Notes under the pieces: model-generated
What the model saw: only the letters and a program-made list of their open reading frames with translations
Told to the model about the DNA's origin: nothing
The model's database searches: none
Assembly: GCF_009695815.1 (NCBI RefSeq)
Contig: NZ_VUNE01000001.1
Span: 310,001-374,000, forward strand
Direction: 5' to 3'
DNA length: 64,000 nucleotides
From: Peptostreptococcus porci
Lineage (GTDB): Bacteria > Bacillota > Clostridia > Peptostreptococcales > Peptostreptococcaceae
In this document: positions 8,017-17,949 of the stretch, piece after piece
Layout of the letters: each line of letters opens with the position of its first letter
Numbering within the stretch: position 1 is the stretch's first letter
Program-made: the position numbers and the translations under genes

Positions 8017-10447
8017 ATACATTGAAAATAATCTGGTCTGGAATAAAGATGGCGAATGTTACGCCTATTATGAGCTTGTTCCTTACAATTACTCATTTCT
8101 AAGTCCAGAACAGAAAATACAAGTGCATGATTCTTTCAGACAGCTTATCGCACAAAATCGTGATGGCAAGATTCATGCCTTACAAATCAGTACAGAATCC
8201 AGCATACGTTCAGCACAAGAGCGTTCTAAAAATGAAGTCACTGGCAAGCTCAAAGCGATTGCCTATGACAAAATCGACCAACAGACAGACGCTTTAATAT
8301 CCATGATTGGCGAAAATCAAGTGGATTACCGTTTCTTTATCGGCTTTAAGTTGCTTCTCAACGATCAGGAGTTTTCCATGAAAAGTCTTACCGTTGAAGC
8401 CAAAAATGCTTTGTCTGATTTTGTCTATGATGTGAACCATAAGTTAATGGGAGATTTTGTCAGCATGAGTAATGATGAAATCCTGCGTTTTCAGAAGATG
8501 GAAAAGCTCTTGGAAAATAAAATCTCTCGTCGTTTCAAAATCCGCAGACTGAATAAGGACGACTTCGGCTATCTGATTGAACATCTTTACGGACAGACAG
8601 GTACAGCTTATGAAGATTATGAGTATCATCTATCAAAGAAGAAGCTGGATAATGAAACCTTGATTAAATACTATGACCTCATCAAGCCTACTCGCTGTTT
8701 AATAGAAGAAAAACAGCGATACTTGAAAATCCAGCAGGAAGATGAAACCGTCTATGTGGCTTATTTTACCATTAACAGTATTGTCGGAGAGCTGGACTTT
8801 CCATCAAGTGAAATTTTCTATTACCAGCAACAACAATTTACCTTTCCCATTGACACGTCCATGAATGTGGAAATCGTGGCAAATTGTAAAGCATTAAGCA
8901 CCGTTCGCAATAAAAAGAAAGAGTTGAAAGATTTAGATAATCACGCATGGCAAAGTGATAATGAAACCAGCTCCAATGTGGCAGAAGCCTTGGATAGTGT
9001 AAATGAGCTGGAAACCAATTTAGACCAATCCAAAGAATCTATGTACAAACTCTCTTATGTGGTTCGGGTTTCTGCTAATGATTTGGACGAGTTGAAACGT
9101 CGCTGTAATGAAGTGAAAGACTTTTACGACGATTTGTCTGTGAAACTGGTTCGACCTTTTGGCGATATGCTGGGCTTACATGAAGAATTTCTGCCAGCAA
9201 GCAAAAGATATATGAATGACTATATTCAATATGTAACTTCTGATTTCCTCGCTGGACTTGGCTTTGGTGCTACGCAAATGCTGGGCGAAAATGAAGGGAT
9301 TTATGTTGGCTATAGCTTAGATACAGGACGCAATGTGTATCTCAAACCAGCGCTTGCCAGTCAAGGGGTTAAGGGTTCAGTAACCAATGCGTTAGCGTCG
9401 GCTTTTGTTGGCTCGCTGGGTGGTGGTAAATCCTTTGCGAATAACCTTATCGTCTATTATGCAGTGCTTTATGGAGCACAAGCAGTGATTGTTGACCCAA
9501 AGGCGGAACGTGGCAGATGGAAAGAAACGCTTCCAGAAATCGCTCACGAGATTAACATTGTGAATCTCACTTCTGATGAGAAAAGCAAAGGACTGCTTGA
9601 CCCTTATGTAATTATGAAAAATCCAAAAGATTCTGAATCACTGGCTATTGATATTCTGACATTCCTTACAGGGATATCCTCACGAGATTCTGAACGTTTT
9701 CCCGTACTACGGAAAGCGATTCGTGCAGTAACCAATAGTGAAGTGCGTGGACTTCTTAAAGTCATTGAGGAATTGCGGGTCGAGGGAACACCAACAAGCA
9801 CCAGTATCGCTGACCATATCGAGAGCTTTACGGATTATGATTTTGCACATCTCTTATTCAGTGATGGCTATGTCGAACAATCTATCAGTCTTGAAAAACA
9901 GCTCAACATTATACAGGTGGTGGATTTGGTATTACCTGATAAGGAAACAAGTTTTGAGGAATACACGACAATGGAACTATTATCCGTTGCTATGTTAATT
10001 GTCATTAGCACCTTTGCGTTGGATTTTATCCATTCAGACAGAAGCCTTTTCAAGATTGTAGACCTTGACGAAGCATGGAGTTTCTTACAGGTGGCACAAG
10101 GTAAAACCTTATCTATGAAGTTAGTAAGAGCTGGACGTGCTATGAATGCAGGTGTCTATTTTGTTACTCAAAATACAGATGACCTTTTAGATGAAAAATT
10201 GAAAAATAATCTTGGTTTGAAGTTTGCCTTTCGTTCCACTGATATCAACGAAATTAAAAAGACCTTAGCTTTTTTTGGAGTTGACCCAGAGGACGAAAAC
10301 AATCAGAAGCGACTTCGTGACTTAGAGAACGGACAATGCCTTATCAGTGATTTATATGGTCGTGTCGGTGTGATACAGTTCCACCCAGTCTTTGAAGAAT
10401 TACTTCATGCTTTTGATACCAGACCGCCTGTGAGAAAAGAGGTGTAA
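8000..10447 (+). CDS. VirB4-like transfer ATPase (Tn916 Orf16, TcpF/ConE)
   Basis: An 815-residue ATPase that powers the transfer channel from the cytoplasmic face. The start chosen is the ATG at 8000, giving the length of Tn916 Orf16; an upstream in-frame start at 7949 lies deep in orf17. The Walker A motif is GSLGGGKSFANN near residue 475 and the Walker B region FKIVDLDEAWSFL near 690; ENGQCLISDLYGRVG near the end is typical of VirB4/TraC proteins. It overlaps orf17 upstream and meets orf15 through an overlapping TAATG. No frame disruption. Confidence 0.95.
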   Translation: MAYPIKYIENNLVWNKDGECYAYYELVPYNYSFLSPEQKIQVHDSFRQLIAQNRDGKIHALQISTESSIRSAQERSKNEVTGKLKAIAYDKIDQQTDALISMIGENQVDYRFFIGFKLLLNDQEFSMKSLTVEAKNALSDFVYDVNHKLMGDFVSMSNDEILRFQKMEKLLENKISRRFKIRRLNKDDFGYLIEHLYGQTGTAYEDYEYHLSKKKLDNETLIKYYDLIKPTRCLIEEKQRYLKIQQEDETVYVAYFTINSIVGELDFPSSEIFYYQQQQFTFPIDTSMNVEIVANCKALSTVRNKKKELKDLDNHAWQSDNETSSNVAEALDSVNELETNLDQSKESMYKLSYVVRVSANDLDELKRRCNEVKDFYDDLSVKLVRPFGDMLGLHEEFLPASKRYMNDYIQYVTSDFLAGLGFGATQMLGENEGIYVGYSLDTGRNVYLKPALASQGVKGSVTNALASAFVGSLGGGKSFANNLIVYYAVLYGAQAVIVDPKAERGRWKETLPEIAHEINIVNLTSDEKSKGLLDPYVIMKNPKDSESLAIDILTFLTGISSRDSERFPVLRKAIRAVTNSEVRGLLKVIEELRVEGTPTSTSIADHIESFTDYDFAHLLFSDGYVEQSISLEKQLNIIQVVDLVLPDKETSFEEYTTMELLSVAMLIVISTFALDFIHSDRSLFKIVDLDEAWSFLQVAQGKTLSMKLVRAGRAMNAGVYFVTQNTDDLLDEKLKNNLGLKFAFRSTDINEIKKTLAFFGVDPEDENNQKRLRDLENGQCLISDLYGRVGVIQFHPVFEELLHAFDTRPPVRKEV

Positions 10448-12615
10448 TGATGGTACAGAAATTAAAATCAAACTGGACTCTGAAGCGTCTAAATAAAGTG
10501 GCAATGACAGTGGTTTTATCACTCGTGATTGCCATTTTTCTTTTAGCAATGTTGGGAACAGTGGTTCAAGCTGCGGGCTTGGTAGATGATACGGTCAATG
10601 TAGCAAATGAATACAGCCGATACCCACTTGAAAACTATCAACTGGATTTTTATGTTGATAATAGCTGGGGCTGGCTACCGTGGAACTGGTCGGACGGGAT
10701 TGGAAAACAGGTCATGTATGGACTATATGCTATTACCAATTTTATTTGGACAATCAGTCTTTATGTTTCCAATGCGACTGGCTACTTAGTTCAAGAAGCC
10801 TATTCCCTCGACTTCATTTCTGCTACAGCAGATTCCATTGGCAAGAATATGCAGACCCTTGCAGGAGTTACGCCTAGCGGACTATCAACAGAGGGATTCT
10901 ATGTTGGATTCCTCTTACTCTTGATTTTGGTTCTTGGGGTTTATGTTGTCTATACAGGACTGATAAAAAGAGAAACTACAAAAGCGATTCATGCCATTGT
11001 GAACTTTGTCATGGTATTTATCCTATCAGCTTCCTTTATTGCCTATGCTCCCGACTACATTAAAAAAATCAATGATTTTTCATCAGACATCAGTCAAGCC
11101 AGCTTATCATTAGGAACGAAAATCGTCATGCCCCATTCAGACAGTCAAGGAAATGACAGTGTGGACTTGATACGTGACAGCCTATTTTCCATACAGGTTC
11201 AACAACCGTGGCTACTGCTTCAATACAACAGTTCAGACATTGAAAGTATTGGTGCTGACCGTGTGGAAAGTCTACTTTCAACCAGTCCAGACAGTAATAA
11301 TGGAGAAGACAGAGAAAAAATTGTAGCAGAAGAAATCGAAGACAGAAACAATGTGAACATGACGATTACAAAAACTATTAACCGTTTGGGTACAGTCTTC
11401 TTTCTCTTTGTATTCAATATCGGGATTTCTATATTCGTATTCCTACTAACAGGAATCATGATTTTCTCGCAGGTACTTTTTATCATCTATGCCATGTTTC
11501 TACCTGTTAGCTTTATTTTAAGCATGATTCCGTCCTTTGATGGTATGTCAAAACGAGCCATTATCAAACTCTTTAATACCATTTTGACACGAGCTGGAAT
11601 CACGCTGATTATTACGACAGCCTTTAGTATTTCAACCATGCTCTATACCTTATCGGCTGGTTATCCGTTCTTTTTGATTGCCTTTTTACAGATTGTGACC
11701 TTTGCAGGAATCTACTTCAAACTGAGCGATTTAATGAGTATGTTTTCGCTTCAAAGCAACGATTCTCAAAGTGTGGGAAGTCGTGTGATGAGAAAACCTC
11801 GTATGCTTATGCACGCTCATATGCACCGCCTACAGCGTAAACTTGGACGCTCCATGACAGCTTTAGGTGCTGGCTCTGCCATTGCCAGTGCTACAGGAAA
11901 ACAAGGACAGTCGGGTAGTTCTGGTAGGACACAAGCAGATCACACCCGTCCAGACGGACAGGAAAAATCAACACTTGGAAAACGTATCGGACAAACAATC
12001 GGAGCAGTTGCTGATACCAAAGATAAAATCGTTGATTCTGCTGGTAATCTCAAAGAACAGGTTAAGGATATTCCGACCAATGCAAGATATGCAGTGTATC
12101 AAGGAAAATCCAAAGCAAAAGAAAATGTTCGTGACCTAACTTCCAGTATTTCTCAAACCAGAGCAGACAGAGCCAGCGGACGCAAGGAACAGCAGGAACA
12201 AAGACGCAAAACCATTGCAGAGCGTCGCTCTGAAATGGAACAGGTCAAACAGAAAAAACAGCCAGCTTCTTCCGTTCATGAAAGACCAGCTACTAAGCAA
12301 GAACAATCTCATGATGGACAGACCGCAAAACAATCTTCTATTCAGACTTCACGCATGGAATCTCAACAAGCCAAACAGGAGCGTCCAGCAGTTAAGTCCG
12401 ATTCTTTAAGTTTAAAAGCGGAACGACAAAACCGTACTACACAAGAAAGAACAGTTCAAAAGCCAGCAACTTCAACTACACCAGCAGACAGAGCTTCACA
12501 ACGTCCAGTCACAAAAGAGCGTCCGTCTACTGTTCAAAGAGTTCAAAGCCAAAACCTTAGAAATAGACCACCAATAAAATCCGCCACTATCAAGAAAGGC
12601 AGTAAGAAACCATGA
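10447..12615 (+). CDS. Polytopic channel protein, VirB6/TrbL-like (Tn916 Orf15)
   Basis: A 722-residue membrane protein. A signal-anchor (about 20-40) is followed by a long extracellular loop and further membrane segments near 85-105, 155-175, 185-205, 315-345, 350-370 and 385-420. From about 455 the rest is a hydrophilic, glutamine-, lysine- and serine-rich cytoplasmic tail. The ICEBs1 counterpart is ConG, the VirB6-like pore component. It overlaps orf16 at TAATGATGG and orf14 by four bases, so the module is translationally coupled. Confidence 0.92.
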   Translation: MMVQKLKSNWTLKRLNKVAMTVVLSLVIAIFLLAMLGTVVQAAGLVDDTVNVANEYSRYPLENYQLDFYVDNSWGWLPWNWSDGIGKQVMYGLYAITNFIWTISLYVSNATGYLVQEAYSLDFISATADSIGKNMQTLAGVTPSGLSTEGFYVGFLLLLILVLGVYVVYTGLIKRETTKAIHAIVNFVMVFILSASFIAYAPDYIKKINDFSSDISQASLSLGTKIVMPHSDSQGNDSVDLIRDSLFSIQVQQPWLLLQYNSSDIESIGADRVESLLSTSPDSNNGEDREKIVAEEIEDRNNVNMTITKTINRLGTVFFLFVFNIGISIFVFLLTGIMIFSQVLFIIYAMFLPVSFILSMIPSFDGMSKRAIIKLFNTILTRAGITLIITTAFSISTMLYTLSAGYPFFLIAFLQIVTFAGIYFKLSDLMSMFSLQSNDSQSVGSRVMRKPRMLMHAHMHRLQRKLGRSMTALGAGSAIASATGKQGQSGSSGRTQADHTRPDGQEKSTLGKRIGQTIGAVADTKDKIVDSAGNLKEQVKDIPTNARYAVYQGKSKAKENVRDLTSSISQTRADRASGRKEQQEQRRKTIAERRSEMEQVKQKKQPASSVHERPATKQEQSHDGQTAKQSSIQTSRMESQQAKQERPAVKSDSLSLKAERQNRTTQERTVQKPATSTTPADRASQRPVTKERPSTVQRVQSQNLRNRPPIKSATIKKGSKKP

Positions 12616-13613
12616 AACTGAAAGCTTTAGTGATTGGTGGTTCTGGGCTATTCTTGATGGTCTTCTCACTACTTCTGTTTGTTGCCATTTTATTTTCAGA
12701 TGAACAAGATGGCGGTTTTTCAAACATTCACTATGGCGGTGTGAATGTTTCCGCAGAAGTGCTGGCTCATAAGCCTATGGTAGAAAAATACGCTAGAGAA
12801 TATGGCATTGAAGAATACGTTAATGTACTGCTTGCTATTATACAGGTGGAATCGGGCGGTACTGCCGAAGATGTTATGCAGTCCTCGGAATCCCTTGGTC
12901 TACCACCCAATTCATTGAGTACAGAAGAATCTATCAAGCAAGGTGTGAAGTATTTCAGTGAATTATTAGCCAGTAGAGATAGGCTCGGTGTGGATTTGGA
13001 ATCGGTTATTCAGTCCTACAATTATGGCGGTGGCTTCTTAGGGTATGTGGCTAATCGTGGAAACAAATATACCTTTGAACTGGCTCAAAGTTTCTCTAAG
13101 GAATATTCAGACGGCGAAAAAGTGTCCTATCCCAATCCAATAGCCATACCCATCAATGGGGGCTGGCGATATAACTATGGCAATATGTTTTATGTTCAGC
13201 TTGTTACGCAGTATCTTGTCACAACTCAATTTAATGATAATACGGTACAAGCCATCATGGACGAAGCACTGAAATATGAGGGTTGGAAGTATGTCTATGG
13301 CGGAGCTTCCCCGACTACTTCATTTGATTGTAGCGGACTGACACAATGGACGTATGGCAAAGCTGGGATTAAATTACCACGAACCGCACAACAACAATAT
13401 GATGTGACCCAACATATCCCACTATCCGAAGCAAAAGCTGGCGATTTGGTTTTCTTTCATTCTACCTATAACGCTGGCTCTTATATTACTCATATCGGGA
13501 TTTATTTAGGCGATAATCGAATGTTTCACGCAGGAGACCCTATCGGCTATGCCGACTTAACAAGCTCCTATTGGCAACAGCATTTAGTAGGAGCAGGACG
13601 AATCAAACAATGA
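12612..13613 (+). CDS. Cell-wall hydrolase with lysozyme-like and NlpC/P60 domains (Tn916 Orf14)
   Basis: A 333-residue exported muramidase/peptidase that opens the wall for the transfer channel (CwlT family). A membrane anchor is at about 8-30. The lysozyme/transglycosylase-like domain spans about 50-180 with the catalytic-glutamate region AIIQVESGG, and the NlpC/P60 domain about 210-333 with the catalytic Cys in FDCSGLTQW and the His in ITHIGIYLG. In Tn5397 this gene carries a group II intron; here it is continuous. It overlaps orf15 and orf13 by four bases each. Confidence 0.95.
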   Translation: MKLKALVIGGSGLFLMVFSLLLFVAILFSDEQDGGFSNIHYGGVNVSAEVLAHKPMVEKYAREYGIEEYVNVLLAIIQVESGGTAEDVMQSSESLGLPPNSLSTEESIKQGVKYFSELLASRDRLGVDLESVIQSYNYGGGFLGYVANRGNKYTFELAQSFSKEYSDGEKVSYPNPIAIPINGGWRYNYGNMFYVQLVTQYLVTTQFNDNTVQAIMDEALKYEGWKYVYGGASPTTSFDCSGLTQWTYGKAGIKLPRTAQQQYDVTQHIPLSEAKAGDLVFFHSTYNAGSYITHIGIYLGDNRMFHAGDPIGYADLTSSYWQQHLVGAGRIKQ

Positions 13614-14542
13614 GAAAGGAAGATTCAATGATGAAATTCAGAAAAAATCAGAATAAAGAAAAACAGATACCAAAGGAAAAGAAACCTCGTATCTACAAAG
13701 TCAATCCTCGTAAAAAGGTTGTGATTGGCTTATGGGTGCTTTTAGGGCTTAGTTTCAGCTTTGCAATATTTAAGCACTTTACAGCCGTTGATACCCACAC
13801 CATTCACGAAACAACCATCATAGAAAAGGAATATGTTGATACTCATAATGTAGAAAATTTTGTAGAGAACTTTGCGAAAGTTTACTATTCATGGGAACTA
13901 AACGACCAGTCCATTGATAATCGTATGGAAAACTTAAAAGCCTATCTGACAGAGGAACTTCAAGCTCTCAATATTGATACAGTCCGAAAGGATATTCCTG
14001 TATCGTCTTCTGTAAGAGGGGTTCAGATATGGATGGTAAAAGCAGATGGCGAAAACCAGTTTGATGTGACCTATAGTGTAGACCAGTTGATTACAGAGGG
14101 GGAAAATATAAAGACCGTCCATTCTGCTTATGAAGTGACAGTCTATGTAGATGGTTCTGGAAATATGGTACTGACTAAAAACCCGACCATTACCAGCATA
14201 CCTAAGAAATCAGACTATAAACCAAAAGTCATTGAAAGTGATGGTACAGTTGATTCCATTATGACAAATGAAATCATTGAGTTTCTAACGACATTCTTCA
14301 AGCTCTATCCTACAGCAACAGCGAGTGAACTTTCTTACTATGTGAATGATGGTATTTTGAAATCTATCGGAAAAGATTATATTTTTCAAGAACTCGTGAA
14401 TCCTATCTACAATCGTAAAGATAATCAAGTCACGGTATCACTGACAGTAAAGTATCTCGACCAGCAGACCAAAGCAACGCAAGTATCTCAATTTGATTTG
14501 GTGCTAGAAAAAGTAGGAAATAACTGGAAGATTATAAAATAA
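13610..14542 (+). CDS. Conjugal transfer protein TcpC/VirB8-like (Tn916 Orf13)
   Basis: A 310-residue bitopic protein with a basic cytoplasmic N-terminus, a membrane segment at about 42-60 and an extracellular region of two NTF2-like (VirB8-fold) domains, about 85-195 and 205-310. The start at 13610 overlaps the orf14 stop; an ATG at 13628 behind GAAAGGAAG is the alternative. The ICEBs1 homologue is ConB. Last gene of the transfer module before the tetracycline resistance region. Confidence 0.92.
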   Translation: MRKEDSMMKFRKNQNKEKQIPKEKKPRIYKVNPRKKVVIGLWVLLGLSFSFAIFKHFTAVDTHTIHETTIIEKEYVDTHNVENFVENFAKVYYSWELNDQSIDNRMENLKAYLTEELQALNIDTVRKDIPVSSSVRGVQIWMVKADGENQFDVTYSVDQLITEGENIKTVHSAYEVTVYVDGSGNMVLTKNPTITSIPKKSDYKPKVIESDGTVDSIMTNEIIEFLTTFFKLYPTATASELSYYVNDGILKSIGKDYIFQELVNPIYNRKDNQVTVSLTVKYLDQQTKATQVSQFDLVLEKVGNNWKIIK

Positions 14543-14607
14543 CTTTTAGTACATGGTTATAGCTATTTTGTAACCACGTTCTCCTTTGACAAAAAATCGG
14601 ATATATC

Positions 14608-14636
14608 TTTACAAATATACTCTTATGTGCTAATGT
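14608..14636 (+). promoter_or_regulatory. Promoter of tet(M) leader
   Basis: TTTACA (14608-14613), a 17-base spacer and TAATGT (14631-14636) preceded by TG one base upstream (extended -10). It lies 32 bases before the leader peptide start. Confidence 0.65.
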
Positions 14637-14667
14637 TAATATAAGTATATAAAAGGAGTTAATAAAT

Positions 14668-14691
14668 ATGCGGCAAGGTATTCTTAAATAA
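14668..14691 (+). CDS. tet(M) leader peptide, 7 codons
   Basis: MRQGILK followed by TAA, with AAAGGAG seven bases upstream. It is the short translated leader in the Tn916-type attenuation control of tet(M), where tetracycline-stalled translation lets transcription pass the downstream terminator. The longer 28-residue orf12 peptide of Tn916 is not present here because its start region is deleted. Confidence 0.7.
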   Translation: MRQGILK

Positions 14692-14757
14692 ACTGTCAAT
14701 TTGATAGTGGGAACAAATAATTAGATGTCCCTTTTTAGGAGGGGTTAGTTTTTTGTA

Positions 14758-14792
14758 CCCAGTGATAAGAGTATCTGTCACTGGGATTTTTT
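14758..14792 (+). terminator. Attenuator terminator upstream of tet(M)
   Basis: CCCAGTGA (14758-14765) pairs perfectly with TCACTGGG (14778-14785) and is followed by ATTTTTT. In Tn916 the two arms are farther apart with orf12 between them; here the intervening segment appears deleted directly after GTACCC. Confidence 0.8.
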
Positions 14793-14826
14793 ATGCATTT
14801 TTGGCTTTTGAATGGAGGAAAATCAC

Positions 14827-16746
14827 ATGAAAATTATTAATATAGGTGTTTTAGCTCATGTTGATGCAGGAAAAACTACCTTAACAGAAAGCTTATTATA
14901 TAACAGTGGAGCGATTACAGAATTAGGAAGCGTGGACAAAGGTACAACGAGGACGGATAATACGCTTTTAGAACGTCAGAGAGGAATTACAATTCAGACA
15001 GGAATAACCTCTTTTCAGTGGGAAAATACGAAGGTGAACATCATAGACACGCCAGGACATATGGATTTCTTAGCAGAAGTATATCGTTCATTATCAGTTT
15101 TAGATGGGGCAATTCTACTGATTTCTGCAAAAGATGGCGTACAAGCACAAACTCGTATATTATTTCATGCACTTAGGAAAATGGGGATTCCCACAATCTT
15201 TTTTATCAATAAGATTGACCAAAATGGAATTGATTTATCAACGGTTTATCAGGATATTAAAGAGAAACTTTCTGCCGAAATTGTAATCAAACAGAAGGTA
15301 GAACTGTATCCTAATATGTGTGTGACGAACTTTACCGAATCTGAACAATGGGATACGGTAATAGAGGGAAACGATGACCTTTTAGAGAAATATATGTCCG
15401 GTAAATCATTAGAAGCATTGGAACTCGAACAAGAGGAAAGCATAAGATTTCAGAATTGCTCCTTGTACCCTGTTTATCATGGAAGCGCAAAAAGCAACAT
15501 AGGGATTGAGCAGCTTATAGAAGTGATAACGAATAAATTTTATTCATCAACATACAGAAAGAAGTCTGAACTTTGCGGAAATGTCTTCAAAATTGAATAT
15601 TCGGAAGAAAGACAACGTCTTGCATATGTACGCCTTTATGGCGGAATCCTGCATTTGCGGGATTCGGTTAGAATATCGGAAAAGGAAAAAATAAAAATTA
15701 CAGAAATGTATACTTCAATAAATGGTGAATTATGTAAAATTGATAAGGCTTATTCCGGGGAAATTGTTATTTTGCAAAATGAGTTTTTGAAGCTAAATAG
15801 TGTTCTTGGAGATACAAAGCTATTGCCACAGAGAGAGAGAATTGAAAATCCGCTCCCTCTGCTGCAAACAACTGTTGAACCGAGCAAACCTCAACAAAGG
15901 GAAATGTTACTTGATGCACTTTTAGAAATCTCCGACAGTGACCCGCTTCTACAATATTATGTGGATTCTACGACACATGAAATCATACTTTCTTTCTTAG
16001 GGAAAGTACAAATGGAAGTGACTTGTGCTCTATTGCAAGAAAAGTATCATGTGGAGGTAAAAATAAAAAAGCCTACAGTCATTTATATGGAAAGACCGTT
16101 AAAAAAAGCAGAGTATACCATTCACATCGAAGTGCCACCGAATCCCTTCTGGGCTTCCATTGGTCTTTCTGTAGCACCGCTTCCATTAGGGAGCGGAGTA
16201 CAGTATGAGAGCTCGGTTTCTCTTGGATACTTAAATCAATCGTTTCAAAATGCAGTTATGGAAGGGATACGATATGGCTGTGAACAAGGATTGTATGGTT
16301 GGAATGTGACGGACTGTAAAATCTGTTTTAAGTATGGCTTATACTATAGCCCTGTTAGTACCCCAGCAGATTTTCGGATGCTTGCTCCTATTGTATTGGA
16401 ACAAGTTTTAAAAAAAGCTGGAACAGAATTGTTAGAGCCATATCTTAGTTTTAAAATTTATGCACCACAAGAATATCTTTCACGAGCATATAACGATGCT
16501 CCCAAATATTGTGCAAATATCGTAAATACTCAACTGAAAAATAATGAGGTCATTCTTAGTGGAGAAATTCCTGCTCGGTGTATTCAAGAATATCGTAATG
16601 ATTTAACTTTCTTTACAAATGGACGTAGCGTTTGTTTAACAGAGTTAAAAGGGTACTATGTTACTACTGGTGAATCTGTTTGTCAGCCCCGTCGTCCAAA
16701 TAGTCGGATAGATAAAGTACGATATATGTTCAATAAAATAACTTAG
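14827..16746 (+). CDS. tet(M): Ribosomal protection tetracycline resistance protein Tet(M)
   Basis: A 639-residue EF-G-like GTPase that removes tetracycline from the ribosome. The start is the ATG at 14827, seven bases after GGAGG; an in-frame ATG at 14812 would overlap that site. GTPase motifs are intact: AHVDAGKTT (residues 10-18), DTPGH (about 74-78) and NKID (about 128-131). Domains equivalent to EF-G II-V follow, ending in the [15 protein letters not shown] tail that carries the active C-terminal helix. Length equals the canonical Tet(M). Expression is controlled by the leader and attenuator just upstream. Confers tetracycline and minocycline resistance. Confidence 0.98.
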   Translation: MKIINIGVLAHVDAGKTTLTESLLYNSGAITELGSVDKGTTRTDNTLLERQRGITIQTGITSFQWENTKVNIIDTPGHMDFLAEVYRSLSVLDGAILLISAKDGVQAQTRILFHALRKMGIPTIFFINKIDQNGIDLSTVYQDIKEKLSAEIVIKQKVELYPNMCVTNFTESEQWDTVIEGNDDLLEKYMSGKSLEALELEQEESIRFQNCSLYPVYHGSAKSNIGIEQLIEVITNKFYSSTYRKKSELCGNVFKIEYSEERQRLAYVRLYGGILHLRDSVRISEKEKIKITEMYTSINGELCKIDKAYSGEIVILQNEFLKLNSVLGDTKLLPQRERIENPLPLLQTTVEPSKPQQREMLLDALLEISDSDPLLQYYVDSTTHEIILSFLGKVQMEVTCALLQEKYHVEVKIKKPTVIYMERPLKKAEYTIHIEVPPNPFWASIGLSVAPLPLGSGVQYESSVSLGYLNQSFQNAVMEGIRYGCEQGLYGWNVTDCKICFKYGLYYSPVSTPADFRMLAPIVLEQVLKKAGTELLEPYLSFKIYAPQEYLSRAYNDAPKYCANIVNTQLKNNEVILSGEIPARCIQEYRNDLTFFTNGRSVCLTELKGYYVTTGESVCQPRRPNSRIDKVRYMFNKIT

Positions 16747-16775
16747 CACATTTTATATTGTTATATAAATGTGGC
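16745..16775 (+). terminator. Terminator-like hairpin after tet(M)
   Basis: Arms GCACATTT and AAATGTGGC with paired AT-rich inner sequence, followed by TTCTTG. It immediately follows the tet(M) stop codon and would be a leaky terminator before orf6. Confidence 0.5.
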
Positions 16776-16844
16776 TTCTTGTTAAACGAAACGAGATGAA
16801 ATATTCTTTAATACAGATTTGAATTAAATGTAAAGGAGAAGATA

Positions 16845-17036
16845 ATTATTATAAACTGTGAGTGGGTACTGTGTCCCATCTGTGGAAATAAAACACGTTT
16901 GAAAATAAGGGAAGATACTGAATTGAAGAACTTTCCTCTCTATTGTCCTAAATGTAGACAGGAAAATTTAGTTGATATAAAGCAGTTCAAGTTAACTGTG
17001 ATTACAGAGCCAGACGCAAAGACGCAGAGCCGATAA
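16845..17036 (+). CDS. Cysteine-rich KTR-domain protein (Tn916 Orf6)
   Basis: A 63-residue protein in a frame with no ATG, GTG or TTG near its beginning. AAAGGAG at 16832-16838 places the start at the ATT at 16845, a rare initiation codon. Two zinc-binding pairs are visible, CPICG and CPKC, with the KTR motif after the first, which defines the cysteine-rich KTR family of Tn916-type elements. The role is unknown; small zinc-ribbon proteins of this kind probably bind nucleic acid or protein. It follows tet(M) and its end overlaps a strong terminator. Confidence 0.75.
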   Translation: MIINCEWVLCPICGNKTRLKIREDTELKNFPLYCPKCRQENLVDIKQFKLTVITEPDAKTQSR

Positions 17037-17075
17037 TCTGAGATTAGCATTCTCATTTTATCGGCTCTTTCTGTT
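17026..17075. terminator. Bidirectional terminator between orf6 and orf9
   Basis: AGAGCCGATA (17026-17035) pairs perfectly with TATCGGCTCT (17059-17068), then TTCTGTTTT. It separates the converging tet(M)-orf6 and orf9 transcripts. Confidence 0.8.
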
Positions 17076-17094
17076 TTATGTATTGTTATTATGA

Positions 17095-17448
17095 TTAGTT
17101 TTTGATGTTTCTTGATTCATTGATACCACTAGCTAAGGCTTCAATCAACGATAGTTCTTTATCTGTGAAGTTATCCAGTAGTTTTTCTACCTGTAATCTT
17201 CGGGTACTTTTCGTCAGATCATTATGAGGTAAGAAAAACTCATCAACGGACACATCAAGTAATGATACAAGGTCATAGAGGACTTGTATGCTTGGGTGTT
17301 GCCCTTTATTTTCAATATTAGTTAGGTAACGTGGGTCAATCTCAATCAATGCTCCCACTTGTTCACGAGTTAAACCTCGCTTCATTCGAGCTTCTTTGAT
17401 TGCTAAACCAAAGGCTCTAAAATCGAATTTATCTTCTTTCTTACGCAT
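17095..17448 (-). CDS. XRE-family repressor (Tn916 Orf9)
   Basis: A 117-residue DNA-binding regulator transcribed against the rest of the element. A Cro/C1-type helix-turn-helix occupies about 13-68 ([24 protein letters not shown]), followed by a short helical C-terminus. In Tn916 Orf9 is proposed to repress orf7 and thereby excision and transfer; tetracycline-driven readthrough relieves this. A dyad at 17478-17497 just upstream of its start is a candidate autoregulatory operator. Full length. Confidence 0.92.
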   Translation of the reverse strand: MRKKEDKFDFRAFGLAIKEARMKRGLTREQVGALIEIDPRYLTNIENKGQHPSIQVLYDLVSLLDVSVDEFFLPHNDLTKSTRRLQVEKLLDNFTDKELSLIEALASGINESRNIKN

Positions 17449-17477
17449 AATAGACCACCTCTATACATTTTACTGTT

Positions 17478-17497
17478 CCTGTTGAATTTGAAACAGG
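17478..17497. promoter_or_regulatory. Candidate Orf9 operator dyad
   Basis: CCTGTT and AACAGG separated by eight bases, about 30 bases upstream of the orf9 start codon. Confidence 0.4.
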
Positions 17498-17776
17498 TAT
17501 AGAAAAACGTGTTAAATAGTTTTTCAGTTCCTATTAAATTACATTCTTAAAAGCACTACTCAACTTCAATAAAAAAACCGTTGTTTGGAAATGCTATTCG
17601 TGCTGTAAAAATATAAATCTCACTTTCAAATGGCGGTTTAATGGAGATAAACGTCGCCATGAGATATATTACATATAGTCTGATTCCTAGGTTGTTATCA
17701 AAAAAAGTTATCCACCAGCAATAGACAAATACGTCTATCGATGTGGTTTTATACATCATATAACAAGAATAATTAA

Positions 17777-17818
17777 AGCATATAAACAGAGAAATCAATC
17801 TGTCTATGTGCTTTTTTT
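17777..17818 (+). terminator. Rho-independent terminator upstream of orf7
   Basis: AGCATATAAACAG (17777-17789) pairs with CTGTCTATGTGCT (17800-17812), 11 pairs plus G-U wobbles, followed by seven T. It would stop + strand transcripts before orf7. Confidence 0.75.
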
Positions 17819-17949
17819 GTATCTCTGGATATTTTTTAATGTTTTTTCAATTCTTAATGCAACAAATCGCCCTTTCACATTGGGAGTAAGAGTGAAAGGA
17901 GATAAAAGAGCAAAGCTCACTTCCTTTCCAAAGAAAGGGGGTGAGAAAC

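Larger units (their letters stand above)
17449..17949. other. Regulatory interval between orf9 and orf7
   Basis: About 500 bases with no convincing gene. It contains the orf9 promoter/operator region, a strong + strand terminator at 17777-17818, and the orf7 ribosome site AAAGAAAGGGGG. An 80-codon open frame on the minus strand (17556-17798) has a hydrophobic, low-information product and overlaps the terminator, so I do not call it. Confidence 0.5.

Noticed and set aside
12612-13613. Group II intron in orf14 as in Tn5397
   Set aside because: orf14 is continuous and full length, so the intron is absent.
14812-14826. Upstream ATG as start of tet(M)
   Set aside because: It overlaps the ribosome site; the ATG at 14827 gives the canonical 639 residues.
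17556-17798. 80-codon open frame on the minus strand between orf9 and orf7
   Set aside because: No ribosome site, biased hydrophobic product, and it overlaps a strong terminator on the other strand.
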